Shown here: piece by piece, positions 33,247 through 41,948 of the stretch
How positions within the stretch are numbered: position 1 is the first letter of the stretch
Layout of the letters: every line of letters begins with the position of its first letter
NCBI GenBank assembly: GCA_964601275.1
Contig: CAZRMV010000010.1
Span: forward strand, 62,001 to 126,000
DNA length: 64,000 nucleotides
Reading direction: 5' to 3'
Source: JAOZPE01 sp964601275
GTDB lineage: Bacteria; Krumholzibacteriota; Krumholzibacteriia; JAJRXK01
The notes under the pieces: model-generated
The model's database searches: none
The model's input: the letters and a program-made list of their open reading frames with translations, nothing else
Told to the model about the DNA's origin: nothing
Translations under genes and position numbers: made by a program

Positions 33247-34818
33247 CTATTTCTCCTCGTGGTATTCCTCTTCGGCGTTCACGTCCCAGATGTTCGACTT
33301 GTCGGTGCGGCCGTCCAGGATGTTGTCGACCCCGGTCATCGCGGTGAGCATCGAGTGATCCTGGTTGTTGTAGCGGTGCATCCCGTTGCGGCCGATCGGG
33401 AAGAGGTTCTCGATCCGATCGAGGTACGATCTCACTTCGTGGAAGCGGGCGTAGGTGCCGAAGTAGGCAGGATAGGTCTTGGGCATGCGCAGAACGGTGC
33501 CGTCGAGGACCTTCGCCCGGTCGATGATCTCGATGCGGTGCAGTTCCTCACTGCCCAGATCGATCAGTTCCCCGTCGCTGCGGCTCCAGATCGCGTCACC
33601 CTCGTTGCAGAAGTACTCGAGCCCGAGCCATACCTTGCCGGGGTCTGAGACCAGGTAGGGGCTCCAGTTGTTGTAGATCTGCAGGCGGCCCACCAGGACC
33701 TCGGGCTCCTGGATGTAGATCCAGTTGTCCGACAAGAACTTCCTGCCTCCATCGCTCTCATCGAAGACCCGCAGGTCGTCCACGAGGAGCCCGACGGTCA
33801 GGAAATCCCGGTAGATCAGGCCCTCGCTGACTTCCCGGACCGATGCCGGCACCTCCGCGTCCAGGGAACGGACCAGTTCGCGGACCGGCATGGTCGAGAA
33901 GCAATAGTCGGCGGGATGGGAGGTCTCCTCGCCGGAGACGACATCGCGGGCGGTCACCGAGGTGACCCGGTCGTGCTCGACGGTGACCCGGCACGCTTCT
34001 TGGCCCATGAGGATGCGCCCGCCCAGGGCCCGGATCCTCTCCGCGCAGAGTTCCCACATCTGGCCCGGGCCGTACTTGGGGTAGAGGAACTGCTCGATGA
34101 GCGAGGTCTCCGTTCCCTTCTGCTCGATGCCCTCCTTCTTGAAGGGCTTGGACAGGGCATGGACGATGGCCTTGGAGATGGACAGGCCCTTGATGCGCTG
34201 GGCGCCCCAGGACGCTTCGATCCGCCGGCAGGGCACTCCCCATACCTTCTCGGTATAGGACTGGAAGAAGGTGCGATACAGCTCGTCGCCGAAGCGGTTG
34301 ATGAAGAACTGCTCGAGGTTCTTCTCATCCCCGATGGGAAAGAGACGCGCCTTCAGGTAGCTCAGACCGATCCGGACCATGCGCAGCAAACCGAGGTTCC
34401 GCGCCGTCTGCAGACTGAGGGTGATGGGATAGTCGAAGAACTTCCTCAGGTAGTAGATGCGACTCCTGCGTGAGCGCACCAGCATGACCCGGTCGGTCGA
34501 TTCCGGATCGGGAGCTTCCTTCCCGGCCCGGACTCCGCGGTCTCTTCCGTGGTAGCTGATGGTGGCGCTTCCCTGCGGCAGCGCTTGCACGGGCATGAGC
34601 TCGAGCCACCACTGCATGACCCGGTCGGACTTGGAGAAGAAACGGTGGCCGCCGATATCGATGCGGTTCCCCTTGTAATCGACGGTACGGGCGATGCCCC
34701 CGAGGATATCGTCCTTCTCCAGGACGACGACCCGGATGTCGCTGCGGCGCAGCAGTTCAAGAGCGGCGGTCAGGCCGGCCGGTCCACCCCCGATGATCAC
34801 CGCGGTCTTGTCAGTCAT
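33247..34818 (-). CDS. FAD-dependent oxidoreductase, UDP-galactopyranose-mutase/amine-oxidase-like
   Basis: 523 residues from the ATG at 34818. The dinucleotide-binding N-terminus 'AVIIGGGPAGLTAALELL' and acidic 'VVVLEKDDILGG' bind FAD. 'IDIGGHRFFSKSDRVMQWW' resembles UDP-galactopyranose mutase and protoporphyrinogen-oxidase-like proteins found in polysaccharide clusters. Other blocks are 'VWGVPCRRIEASWGAQRI' and 'ADYCFSTMPVRELVRSL', and the C-terminal 'NLFPIGRNGMHRYNNQDHS' is the FAD-binding end. The adjacent divergent GtrA protein and GT39-like transferase suggest a lipid-linked sugar pathway. Substrate unknown. Confidence 0.82.
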   Translation of the reverse strand: MTDKTAVIIGGGPAGLTAALELLRRSDIRVVVLEKDDILGGIARTVDYKGNRIDIGGHRFFSKSDRVMQWWLELMPVQALPQGSATISYHGRDRGVRAGKEAPDPESTDRVMLVRSRRSRIYYLRKFFDYPITLSLQTARNLGLLRMVRIGLSYLKARLFPIGDEKNLEQFFINRFGDELYRTFFQSYTEKVWGVPCRRIEASWGAQRIKGLSISKAIVHALSKPFKKEGIEQKGTETSLIEQFLYPKYGPGQMWELCAERIRALGGRILMGQEACRVTVEHDRVTSVTARDVVSGEETSHPADYCFSTMPVRELVRSLDAEVPASVREVSEGLIYRDFLTVGLLVDDLRVFDESDGGRKFLSDNWIYIQEPEVLVGRLQIYNNWSPYLVSDPGKVWLGLEYFCNEGDAIWSRSDGELIDLGSEELHRIEIIDRAKVLDGTVLRMPKTYPAYFGTYARFHEVRSYLDRIENLFPIGRNGMHRYNNQDHSMLTAMTGVDNILDGRTDKSNIWDVNAEEEYHEEK

Positions 34819-34971
34819 TGGCGATGGACTCCGAACGCGAGAGTACCTAGAATCCGGCTGCTGCGGCCTGGTTTCGGGAGATCCGCCCCGGTTCATCGAA
34901 GTCTTCAAGGGTTGGGTAGTCTAGGGGCACACTTCAAGGCGGCGCAAGCCGAAGATGGAGGGTCCGCGATC

Positions 34972-35430
34972 TTGAATGCCACCCTGCATCGTCTGCTGAC
35001 GGAGGAAACCGACTCGACCGCGGTGCAGCTTCTTCGTTATGTCCTTGCCGGGGGGATCGCATCGGTCGTCGACATCGGCTCCTTCGCGATCTTCGCCACT
35101 CTCCTGGGTATCGACTACCGCATCGCCGTGATCCTGTCGTTCACCCTGGGCTTGAGCACGAACTTCACCCTGAGCAACACCTTCGTCTTCCAGCGGAAGA
35201 CTCTTTCCCTGCGGGTCGTCTATCTCCGCCAGTACATGTCCGGCCTCGCGGGACTGGCGGTGAACGAAGTGGTCATGATCGCCCTGGTGGAGGGACTGGG
35301 AATGGAGAACCTGATCCTGGGAAAAGTGGTCGCGACCGGCTGCGCCTTCTTCGTGAACTTCTTCCTGGTGAAGAACTTCGCGTTCAACCACCGGATCACC
35401 TGGTTCGGGGGGTCTTCGCCGGGCTCCTAG
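34972..35430 (+). CDS. GtrA-family membrane protein
   Basis: 152 residues from a TTG at 34972 with GGAGGG about 9 bases upstream; no suitable ATG exists. Four hydrophobic helices with the GtrA pattern: 'LLRYVLAGGIASVVDIGSF', 'LGLSTNFTLSNTFVFQ', 'AVNEVVMIALVEGLG' and 'ATGCAFFVNFFLVKNFAF'. GtrA proteins are thought to help translocate undecaprenyl- or decaprenyl-linked sugars across the inner membrane. The divergent FAD oxidoreductase and the convergent GT39-like gene (overlap 35 bp) support a polyprenyl-sugar role. Confidence 0.88.
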   Translation: MNATLHRLLTEETDSTAVQLLRYVLAGGIASVVDIGSFAIFATLLGIDYRIAVILSFTLGLSTNFTLSNTFVFQRKTLSLRVVYLRQYMSGLAGLAVNEVVMIALVEGLGMENLILGKVVATGCAFFVNFFLVKNFAFNHRITWFGGSSPGS

Positions 35431-36838
35431 GTCGACTCGGCGGTAGCGGTGGCCCAGACCCGCGGTACACGGCGAAGCGCCGATTCGAAAAGACCGGTTC
35501 CTGGCCGGGAGGAGCGGTCTCGGTCGGTCCTGCCACCACGAAATAGCCGGCCTGGCTGTTCTTCGCCGAGACATTGTAGACCGCCCTATGCCGGCCGTAG
35601 AGGTACAGGACCCGCGGTTTGAAGAAGGAGAAGACCGCCTCCTTCTGGGTGCTCTGCACGAAGCTCCACAGTTCCTCCGCCTCGGGAGTGTACGGGCCCT
35701 CCACCACTTCGGGGTGGAAGAGGAACCCCTTCCGGGGAATCAAGTGGGCGTATTGGACGGTGAAATGGAGCAGGACCACCAAGGCGAAGCCGGGCAGAGC
35801 CCACCTCAGGGGCTTCAGATCCCGGCCGATCCTCTCCAGGCCCAGGGCGGTGTAGAAGCAGTAGATGGGAAAGAGAGGGTAGAGGAATCGGATGCCCTGG
35901 GTGGCGGGCCAGGCGAGGTACAGAAGGACGGTCAGCAGAAAGACCAGGACCATCGGCCATCGCCGGCGCAGATCCAAGGCCATGGCGTAGACCAGGGGCC
36001 CGAGACTCAGCCAGAAGAGATATCGCCCGACGTCCCTCGAGTAGAACTCCCCTCCTTCATGCAGGTAGTAGAGCAGGTTCCGCCAGATGGTATCGGCACG
36101 GTACGCGTTCCAGATGCCCGCGTCGGTCCGGTAGGAGGGAAGGACGAAATGGGCGGCCGCGTGCCCCAGGAGGAACCCTCCCGAGGGAAGCAGGATCCGC
36201 CAGCCCTTTCGCCACCGACATCGACTCCAGGCGAAGCCGGCCCAGATGAGCACCGGGGCGAGCAGGAGAACGCCGTTGGGTCGGATCCAACTGCACCAGA
36301 AGATCCACGCGCCCAGGAGCAATCCCCAGATCGCGGTGAAATCGTCCCTGCGCCAGAGATCCATGATCACAAACGCTGTGAGGAAGAAGAAGGTGAAGGG
36401 AAGGTCGGAGAGGATCTCGTTGGTGAAAAGGGTGAGTGCGGGACTGAACAGCAGCAGAGCCAGGGCGAAACGCGCCGTCGACGGAGCAACCGACCGGCGG
36501 AACAGGAGCCAGGAGACCAGTCCCGATCCCAGGAGGAAGAAAACCATCAGGCCCTTGAAGACCGCCAGGTCCAGGCCGAAGAGGGCGTAGAAGGGAGCCA
36601 GGATCATCGGGAATCCCCAGCCATAGACCGCCGGTCCCACCGGAAGATCCGAATGGGCGGCGCAGTGGAGTTGGTCGAGGATGTACGGCTCGACGCTGCC
36701 TTCGACCAGGGCCCGCGCCTGTCCGAGGTAGCCGGCGAAGTCGCCTCCCCAACCGTGGCCCGGGTAGCTCACCAGAAGACACAGCAGGATGGTCGCGGCG
36801 AAGAGGCTCCAGAGCGGAATGCGATCGAGGATACCCAT
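35396..36838 (-). CDS. polytopic glycosyltransferase, GT39/ArnT-like
   Basis: 480 residues. An N-terminal helix is followed by 'YPGHGWGGDFAGYLGQARAL', a loop with Asp residues like the catalytic loop of GT-C enzymes. About ten more helices follow. The C-terminal 100 residues are soluble and contain 'RKGFLFHPEVVEGPYTPEA'. It likely uses a polyprenyl-phosphate sugar, which the GtrA protein could help supply. It starts 10 bp after the C25-like gene on the same strand, so the two are probably co-transcribed. Its 3' end overlaps the convergent gtrA gene. Confidence 0.75.
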   Translation of the reverse strand: MGILDRIPLWSLFAATILLCLLVSYPGHGWGGDFAGYLGQARALVEGSVEPYILDQLHCAAHSDLPVGPAVYGWGFPMILAPFYALFGLDLAVFKGLMVFFLLGSGLVSWLLFRRSVAPSTARFALALLLFSPALTLFTNEILSDLPFTFFFLTAFVIMDLWRRDDFTAIWGLLLGAWIFWCSWIRPNGVLLLAPVLIWAGFAWSRCRWRKGWRILLPSGGFLLGHAAAHFVLPSYRTDAGIWNAYRADTIWRNLLYYLHEGGEFYSRDVGRYLFWLSLGPLVYAMALDLRRRWPMVLVFLLTVLLYLAWPATQGIRFLYPLFPIYCFYTALGLERIGRDLKPLRWALPGFALVVLLHFTVQYAHLIPRKGFLFHPEVVEGPYTPEAEELWSFVQSTQKEAVFSFFKPRVLYLYGRHRAVYNVSAKNSQAGYFVVAGPTETAPPGQEPVFSNRRFAVYRGSGPPLPPSRPRSPAKTPRTR

Positions 36839-36848
36839 GGATCGCCGG

Positions 36849-38180
36849 TCAGCGCCCCCGGAAGAAGCTCTTGAAACCTCCGGTGGTGGTCGATTCGGTG
36901 GGAATCGGCCGCAACTCGGTTCGGAAGGGCGTCCCGGGATCGCCCAGCAGGCACCAGCTCAGGTTGGTCCAGCGCTTGAAGTTCTCGACGGGAAGACCGG
37001 TCGGCGCCTGGGTCTTCAGGGTGGCTCGCATCGCGTCGCCTACCAGGACTCCGGAACCCGCGGTGATCTCGCCGAAGAAGGCTTCCAGGTAGGCGTGGGA
37101 ACTCGATGCGAAGGCGGCGTCGACAAAACCGAGAGCCCCGGCGCTGCCTCCCTGGGGGGCGAGAACGAGATGTTCCAGGATGGAGTCATCGGCGAACGAT
37201 GCGGCGTCACTGGTCATCGACACCACGAAGGAATAGTGGGGGGCGTTGGTAAGCCCATCGAGATCGCCGTTGAAGATGTTTCCGTTGCCGACGGAGATGC
37301 GATCGACGGAGCCCTCTCCGATGAAGCACAGCAGTCCCTGATTCCCCGAACCCAGTGCCTGCAGGGCGGAGGTCACGGTGAGGGCGGTCGAGCCGGGATA
37401 CCCGGTCCAGTTCTCATACCGCCGGTCAACCGTCGGTGGATAGGGGTGCAGTTGCAGGACGGCGGCGAGGTTCTCGCCGTAGGTCGCGCCGTCCAGGGTC
37501 GGGACGCCGCCGGTCCAGTTGCTGGGGAAGAGGACCTCGGCCAGGATGACCGCCGAACCGAAGCAGGGCGCCGGATCCACGGTGTCGTAGGCGATGACCC
37601 TTTCCACGAAGTGCTGTGCCTGCGTCAGATCGTGGACCGGTGCGCGTCCGACCGCGAGTTCCGGATCGAGGTCGACCTGGTCGCCGGGGTCGCTGAAACT
37701 CCGGTAGGCCTCTCCGAAGATCCCGTCGCCGTCGGCGTCCCAGTCGCCATCGAGGCAGGCGTAGTAGAGATCGGATTCGAGATCGCTGGAGCCCCCCGCC
37801 GGATACCAGGTGCTGCGAGCCAGGCGCACGGGAATGAAGCCGCTGTCCCCGCCGAGGAGAACGTACCTCAGGTTTCCCTTGGCGTACTGCTGGATGAGGT
37901 AGTTGCGGAGCGTCTCGGCGTCGTCGCGTCCGGGGGGCGCGGTGCCCAGGATCTCTTCGAGGGTTACCACGCAGCTCGGCAGATCCGCGACCAAGGTCCG
38001 ATGCTGGGCCAGGGTCGCAAACGCCGCCTGGAAGGCCGACGGACAGATGATGAGATGGACGGCCTCATCCGCCGCGACCGCGGACCGGGCCGGCGTAGTG
38101 GAGGCGGCCGCAAACGCCGCCAGGACAAGAACCAGTACCAGAGAAGGCCACGCGGCCCGCAGCGCTGACGGAGTGGACAC
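36849..38180 (-). CDS. exported C25 (gingipain)-like protein lacking the catalytic His and Cys
   Basis: 443 residues from a GTG at 38180 with GGAGG 6 bases upstream and a good signal peptide ('WPSLVLVLVLAAFAAAS'). An ATG at 38243 with GGAGG 4 bases away is the alternative. The fold resembles peptidase C25: 'LRNYLIQQYAKGNLRYVLL', 'GGDSGFIPVR', 'LDPELAVGRAPV' and 'NWTGGVPTLDGA'. In active members the sites read as GHG and a Cys after a Ser-Met-type strand. Here the first is 'FIGEGSVDRI' and the second 'VVSMTSDAASFADD', with neither His nor Cys. It is probably a pseudoenzyme or binding protein. It lies upstream of the GT39-like gene. Confidence 0.72.
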   Translation of the reverse strand: MSTPSALRAAWPSLVLVLVLAAFAAASTTPARSAVAADEAVHLIICPSAFQAAFATLAQHRTLVADLPSCVVTLEEILGTAPPGRDDAETLRNYLIQQYAKGNLRYVLLGGDSGFIPVRLARSTWYPAGGSSDLESDLYYACLDGDWDADGDGIFGEAYRSFSDPGDQVDLDPELAVGRAPVHDLTQAQHFVERVIAYDTVDPAPCFGSAVILAEVLFPSNWTGGVPTLDGATYGENLAAVLQLHPYPPTVDRRYENWTGYPGSTALTVTSALQALGSGNQGLLCFIGEGSVDRISVGNGNIFNGDLDGLTNAPHYSFVVSMTSDAASFADDSILEHLVLAPQGGSAGALGFVDAAFASSSHAYLEAFFGEITAGSGVLVGDAMRATLKTQAPTGLPVENFKRWTNLSWCLLGDPGTPFRTELRPIPTESTTTGGFKSFFRGR

Positions 38181-38371
38181 GGGAAACCTCCGGTCGAGGG
38201 TGGATCGCAGCGGAGAATGAGGTCGTATCGTCGATGCAATCATAGTACCTCCGTTGCCGAAGGATGGAGCAAAGCCCGGCAGATCCCGGAGGACATCAAC
38301 CCGCCCAACGATCCAAGTGCTTGAAAATGAAAGAGCTAGAGACTTTCCCGGTCGGCTTCCCAAAAAAACAC

Positions 38372-38399
38372 TAAAGAAGTCGTCCGGCCCGGCCGATCG
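38372..38399 (+). promoter_or_regulatory. sigma28 (FliA)-like promoter
   Basis: TAAAGAA (from 38372) and GCCGATCG (38392-38399) resemble the FliA consensus TAAAGTTT-N11-GCCGATAA, with one extra base between the boxes. It lies about 60 bp before the start at 38460. A FliA-type sigma factor gene is encoded 1.4 kb downstream. Confidence 0.5.
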
Positions 38400-38459
38400 A
38401 AAAGGGTAGAACCGATGGAATGCCGCCGACTGCGGATGATCCCGGAAAGGAGGGTGGCC

Positions 38460-38951
38460 ATGTGGATCAACAACTTCGTCTCAGCGTCTTCCGTGCGCCC
38501 CTTCCACGCCCAACTGCCACCGCGGGAGGGCGATCGCGGCACGCGGACTTCCGGGATCTCGATTCCCGGGCTTCCGTGGTCCCGCATCTTCCTCGTCATC
38601 GTCCTGGCCTTCCTGATGACGGGCGGATTCCAGCAAGAGTCCGCCGATGGTTCCACCACGGGAAGGGTGCAGGTCAGCGCCCGGGTCCTTCCCCTGGCCA
38701 AGGTGGAGAAGACAACCTCCCGGTTGGAGAAAGAGTGGGAGGAGATGATCCAGGATCAGCAGCTCCAACGCGAGCTTTCGACTCTGGGTCTTCACCACGC
38801 CGATGATCTTCGCCTGGAAGACCTCGACGCTCTCGGCCGGAAATGGATCGGTGAGCGAGAGGTGGGGAACGGTAGTGTCCATCTTGAATTCGTCGCCCCC
38901 GGCCAAGCCGGACTCAACCCAGTCCTCCTCGTCGAATGGATCAGCAATTGA
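38460..38951 (+). CDS. exported or membrane-anchored protein of unknown function
   Basis: 163 residues. The ATG at 38460 is preferred because AGGAGG lies 6 bases upstream. A hydrophobic segment at about 40-58 ('IFLVIVLAFLMTGGF') after a basic N-terminus suggests a signal anchor. The outer part is Gln/Glu-rich and helical ('RLEKEWEEMIQDQQLQREL') and has a short beta-rich end. No family is recognised. It overlaps the GAF-sensor gene by 16 bases and follows the sigma28-like promoter, so the two genes form an operon. Confidence 0.6.
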   Translation: MWINNFVSASSVRPFHAQLPPREGDRGTRTSGISIPGLPWSRIFLVIVLAFLMTGGFQQESADGSTTGRVQVSARVLPLAKVEKTTSRLEKEWEEMIQDQQLQRELSTLGLHHADDLRLEDLDALGRKWIGEREVGNGSVHLEFVAPGQAGLNPVLLVEWISN

Positions 38952-39832
38952 AGTACCGAGACCAGGAACAACAAGATGTCTTGTCGGAAGCCAAGCTCGA
39001 CCGCTGGTTCTGGCGCGTTTGGTTCCTTCTGGTGGGCGTTTCGGTGATTTCCATCGCTGCGCTCGCGCTCACGATCGAGACCATCCATTCCTCTGCACGG
39101 GACCCGTGGCCTTGGGAGGGAACCGACCTTGCCCTGGTGGGCGCTCTCTTCTTGCTCATGGTCATCTTCGCGGCGTACATGACCCACCAACAGCGCAGGA
39201 TCATCAACCTGAAGAATTCCCTGAGGGATGCCGAGAGAAAGAGCCGGGAAATCAGCCGCCGGCATCGCAATCACCTTGTCGCCTTCTACAGCGTGAGTGC
39301 GGTGGTGGGGCAGCAAAACGACCCCCAGAAGGTCTTTGACTATATCGTGCGGCTCTGCCGGAAGGTCTTCGAAGCTGATCGTGTGTCGTTGATGATCCTG
39401 GACTTCAAGACCCAGATGCTCGAGGTACGGGCGGCGATTGGCCACGAAAATCCCGAGAAGGTCATCGGATCGAAGAGGAAGCTCGGTGAGGGGATCTCCG
39501 GCTGGGTGGCCCAACAGGGCGAACCGCTTCTTCTGGGAGGGGCCATTTCGGAACAGGAATACCCCGGGCACCGGCCGTGCGACGAATCGATCGTCTCGGC
39601 CATGGTGGTTCCGTTGGTGGTGCGCAATGAGGTGTGCGGAGTCCTGAACGTGTCCAACGATCATAGCGGCACCATCTACGATCGGGAAGACCTCGACGCC
39701 CTGCGGGTGTTCAGCGAAATCGCGGAATACTCGATTCGGCACGATGAGCAGACCACGTGGATGCGTCAGACCATCGAGACTCTCCGGCGTCAGAAGACCC
39801 CCTGTTCGAAGGGGACGGAATCGCCGGTCTGA
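38936..39832 (+). CDS. two-helix membrane protein with cytoplasmic GAF domain
   Basis: 298 residues. Two transmembrane helices (about 27-47 'VWFLLVGVSVISIAALAL' and 62-82 'TDLALVGALFLLMVIFAAY') enclose a short periplasmic loop. A coiled-coil-like linker follows, then a GAF domain (about 120-270): 'DYIVRLCRKVFEADRVSLM', 'LGEGISGWVAQQGEPLLL' and 'VVPLVVRNEVCGVLNV'. GAF domains bind small ligands or cyclic nucleotides. No kinase, cyclase or phosphatase output domain is attached. It converges with the FliA-type sigma gene, 4 bp apart. Confidence 0.82.
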   Translation: MDQQLKYRDQEQQDVLSEAKLDRWFWRVWFLLVGVSVISIAALALTIETIHSSARDPWPWEGTDLALVGALFLLMVIFAAYMTHQQRRIINLKNSLRDAERKSREISRRHRNHLVAFYSVSAVVGQQNDPQKVFDYIVRLCRKVFEADRVSLMILDFKTQMLEVRAAIGHENPEKVIGSKRKLGEGISGWVAQQGEPLLLGGAISEQEYPGHRPCDESIVSAMVVPLVVRNEVCGVLNVSNDHSGTIYDREDLDALRVFSEIAEYSIRHDEQTTWMRQTIETLRRQKTPCSKGTESPV

Positions 39833-39836
39833 GGAC

Positions 39837-40796
39837 TCAGACCCGGGTGAGCTTTTCAAACTGGTCGATGCGGCGACGGAGGATCTGCAGTGCCTTGGAG
39901 TGGATCTGGGAGATGCGTCCCTCGCTGAGGCCCAACTCCTCCCCGATCTCCCGCATGTTCAGATCTCCGAAGTAGTACAACTGGATCACCAGTTGTTGTT
40001 GGGGATCGAGCGCGTCCATCGCCTCGGTGAGTTCCTCTTCGAGGGCGAATTCCTCCACCTCGCGCGGCAGATCGTCCTGGTGACCGGACAAGGACTCCCA
40101 CAGCTTCATCTCCAGGGGACGGATTGCGGTCGAATCCATCTCCTCCAGGCTGGTCACCGAAAGTGCCGGATTCTGCGCCAGCAGATTCCGGTAGGACGCG
40201 CAGTCCAGGTCGAGGGCCTTCGCCATCGCCGCCTCGGTGGCACGACGACAGGTCTGGTGTTCGATGGCCCTGGAGAGTTGATTGAGCTTGCGGGCGAGTT
40301 CGCGGCTGGCGCGGGGCATCCAGTCGATCCTCCGCAATTCGTCCTGGATGGCACCGCGAACCCGGATCGCGGCATAGCGTTCCAGGGGAACTCCCTTCCG
40401 AGGGTCGTAGCGCTTGGCCGCCTCGACGAAACCGAGCGCGCCGACCACCACCAGATCATCGAGTTCCAGGCTCGCGGGAAGGCGGGTGGCGAAACTCCTG
40501 GCGATGGATTCGATCATCGGCAAGTGCTCGGCCAGCAGTTCCTCGATGTCCGGGGGAGATCCATCGCCGGGTTCGGCGCGGCGGCCGGTATCCTCCGGAA
40601 TGAGACCGAGACCGGCCTCGCCCGCAAGATCCGACGGGTCTTCCGGTTCGGGAAGGGTCTCGAGCAGGATGTTCCCGGACTGGACCGTCGCGCCGTCGTG
40701 GTGTGGTGCGCGCGGGGGGCCTGGTTCACGCGAACGGATTCCGGGTTGGGTCGGTCGTTCTTGCCCCAAGCTTGCTTCTCCCTTCGGGGATTCCAA
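39837..40796 (-). CDS. FliA/WhiG-type RNA polymerase sigma factor
   Basis: About 319 residues; the start is uncertain (TTG at 40796), and the conserved core begins near residue 85. Sigma region 2 is clear ('ELDDLVVVGALGFVEAAKRY' and 'RYAAIRVRGAIQDELRRID'), as is region 3 ('WMPRASRELARKLNQL'). Region 4 has a helix-turn-helix 'NMREIGEELGLSEGRISQIH'. This is the sigma28 class that reads TAAA...GCCGATAA promoters in motility and developmental regulons. No flagellar gene lies in the window. The N-terminal 85 residues are Pro/Glu-rich and unlike the family, so the true start may lie inside. A matching promoter lies at 38372. Confidence 0.85.
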   Translation of the reverse strand: MESPKGEASLGQERPTQPGIRSREPGPPRAPHHDGATVQSGNILLETLPEPEDPSDLAGEAGLGLIPEDTGRRAEPGDGSPPDIEELLAEHLPMIESIARSFATRLPASLELDDLVVVGALGFVEAAKRYDPRKGVPLERYAAIRVRGAIQDELRRIDWMPRASRELARKLNQLSRAIEHQTCRRATEAAMAKALDLDCASYRNLLAQNPALSVTSLEEMDSTAIRPLEMKLWESLSGHQDDLPREVEEFALEEELTEAMDALDPQQQLVIQLYYFGDLNMREIGEELGLSEGRISQIHSKALQILRRRIDQFEKLTRV

Positions 40797-40925
40797 GGAT
40801 CCGCGTTAGCAATGCCTGTGCCGGGGCTCTGATCGGTCAAGATCGGTACGGAAAGCGCGGTGCCGGGCGGGCACCGTCAGGGGGGGACGGAGAGGTGGAA
40901 GAAGAGAAACCCAAGTCCCCGGGAC

Positions 40926-41558
40926 TCAGGGCTGGGTGGTCCGCGCCTCGGCAATCAATGCGTCGATCTTCGCGCGCAGCTCGGGGTCTTCCGGTGGGGT
41001 CTTCGGGGCGAAGCGGTAGCGTACCTTTCCCTGCGCATCGACGAGATACTTGGTGAAGTTCCAGGTCGGCTCTTCCAACTCGCGGGTCAGGAAGACGTAG
41101 ACTTCGTCCTTCTCCGTTCCCTTCACGTGCCGCTTGGAGAAGAGGGGGAAGGTGACGCCATAGTTCTGGGTGCAGAAGGTCCGGATCTCCTCGGGGCTTC
41201 CCGGCTCCTGATTGAGGAAATCACTGGAGGGAAAGCCCAGGAGCATGAACCCCTCGTCCTGCTTTTGACGATACAGGGCCTCCAGGCCCTCGTACTGCGG
41301 AGTGAGTCCGCACTTGCTGGCCACGTTCACCACCAGCGTCACCTTGCCGGAATACTCCTGCAGGGAGACCGGGTCTCCTTCGAGGGTTGTGGTCTTCAGG
41401 TCGTAGAAGGATTCCATGGGACTCCCTTCCTGGCCGGCGCCGGTGTGGGTTCGAGCGCTGGCAGTCTGGGTTTTCCCCCCGACGCGGGAAAGGATCACCC
41501 AGGATGCCGCCGCCCCGAGGAGCAGGACGGAGAGAAGAAGCAAATGCAGCGGTTTCAT
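40926..41558 (-). CDS. signal-anchored glutathione peroxidase-like protein
   Basis: 210 residues. An N-terminal hydrophobic stretch (about 4-24, 'LHLLLLSVLLLGAAASWVI') exports or anchors it; classical Gpx in bacteria is soluble. The enzyme part starts at about 50: 'VNVASKCGLTPQYEGLEAL' (peroxidatic Cys83), 'LGFPSSDFLNQEPGS' (Gln of the triad; the usual Cys of FPCNQF is Ser) and 'PTWNFTKYLVD' (Trp and Asn). It reduces hydroperoxides, usually with thioredoxin-type donors. It lies 129 bp upstream of the sigma factor gene on the same strand. Confidence 0.9.
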   Translation of the reverse strand: MKPLHLLLLSVLLLGAAASWVILSRVGGKTQTASARTHTGAGQEGSPMESFYDLKTTTLEGDPVSLQEYSGKVTLVVNVASKCGLTPQYEGLEALYRQKQDEGFMLLGFPSSDFLNQEPGSPEEIRTFCTQNYGVTFPLFSKRHVKGTEKDEVYVFLTRELEEPTWNFTKYLVDAQGKVRYRFAPKTPPEDPELRAKIDALIAEARTTQP

Positions 41559-41948
41559 GACACCTCGCGAAGGGGGGAAGGTTCATCAAGCGATCGGGGG
41601 GATCGTCCAGGGGGAACGACCGCACCAGGATCTGCTGATGTCATGGGGAATCCCCGGTCACCGGTGCGCCGAAGGTCGCACCCGGATGGACTCAACATAG
41701 GATGAACCCGCGCGAGCCGCGAATCGAGGACTGCCTTCGGTTCCTCCACCCTCCGGCGGAACGGGGAGCAGGCCCCCGAAAGCTGCGGCCGACTGCCGAC
41801 CAGAAACCTCTTGCTCCGGTTCTGCGTATGGGTTTCCATCGCGCGGGCATGCCATGCCCACGATCTGCAGTGCTGGAAGTCGATTGCCGCCCGCCGGAAT
41901 GGAGCCCCGTACTCGGCGCCTCTTCCGCGGTACCACGTTGGAGGATCC
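41559..41948. other. intergenic region without recognisable gene
   Basis: 390 bp between the divergent gpx-like and ABC transporter genes. I see no coding region with normal codon use and no RNA gene or strong promoter. It presumably carries both promoters and perhaps a long leader. Confidence 0.4.
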
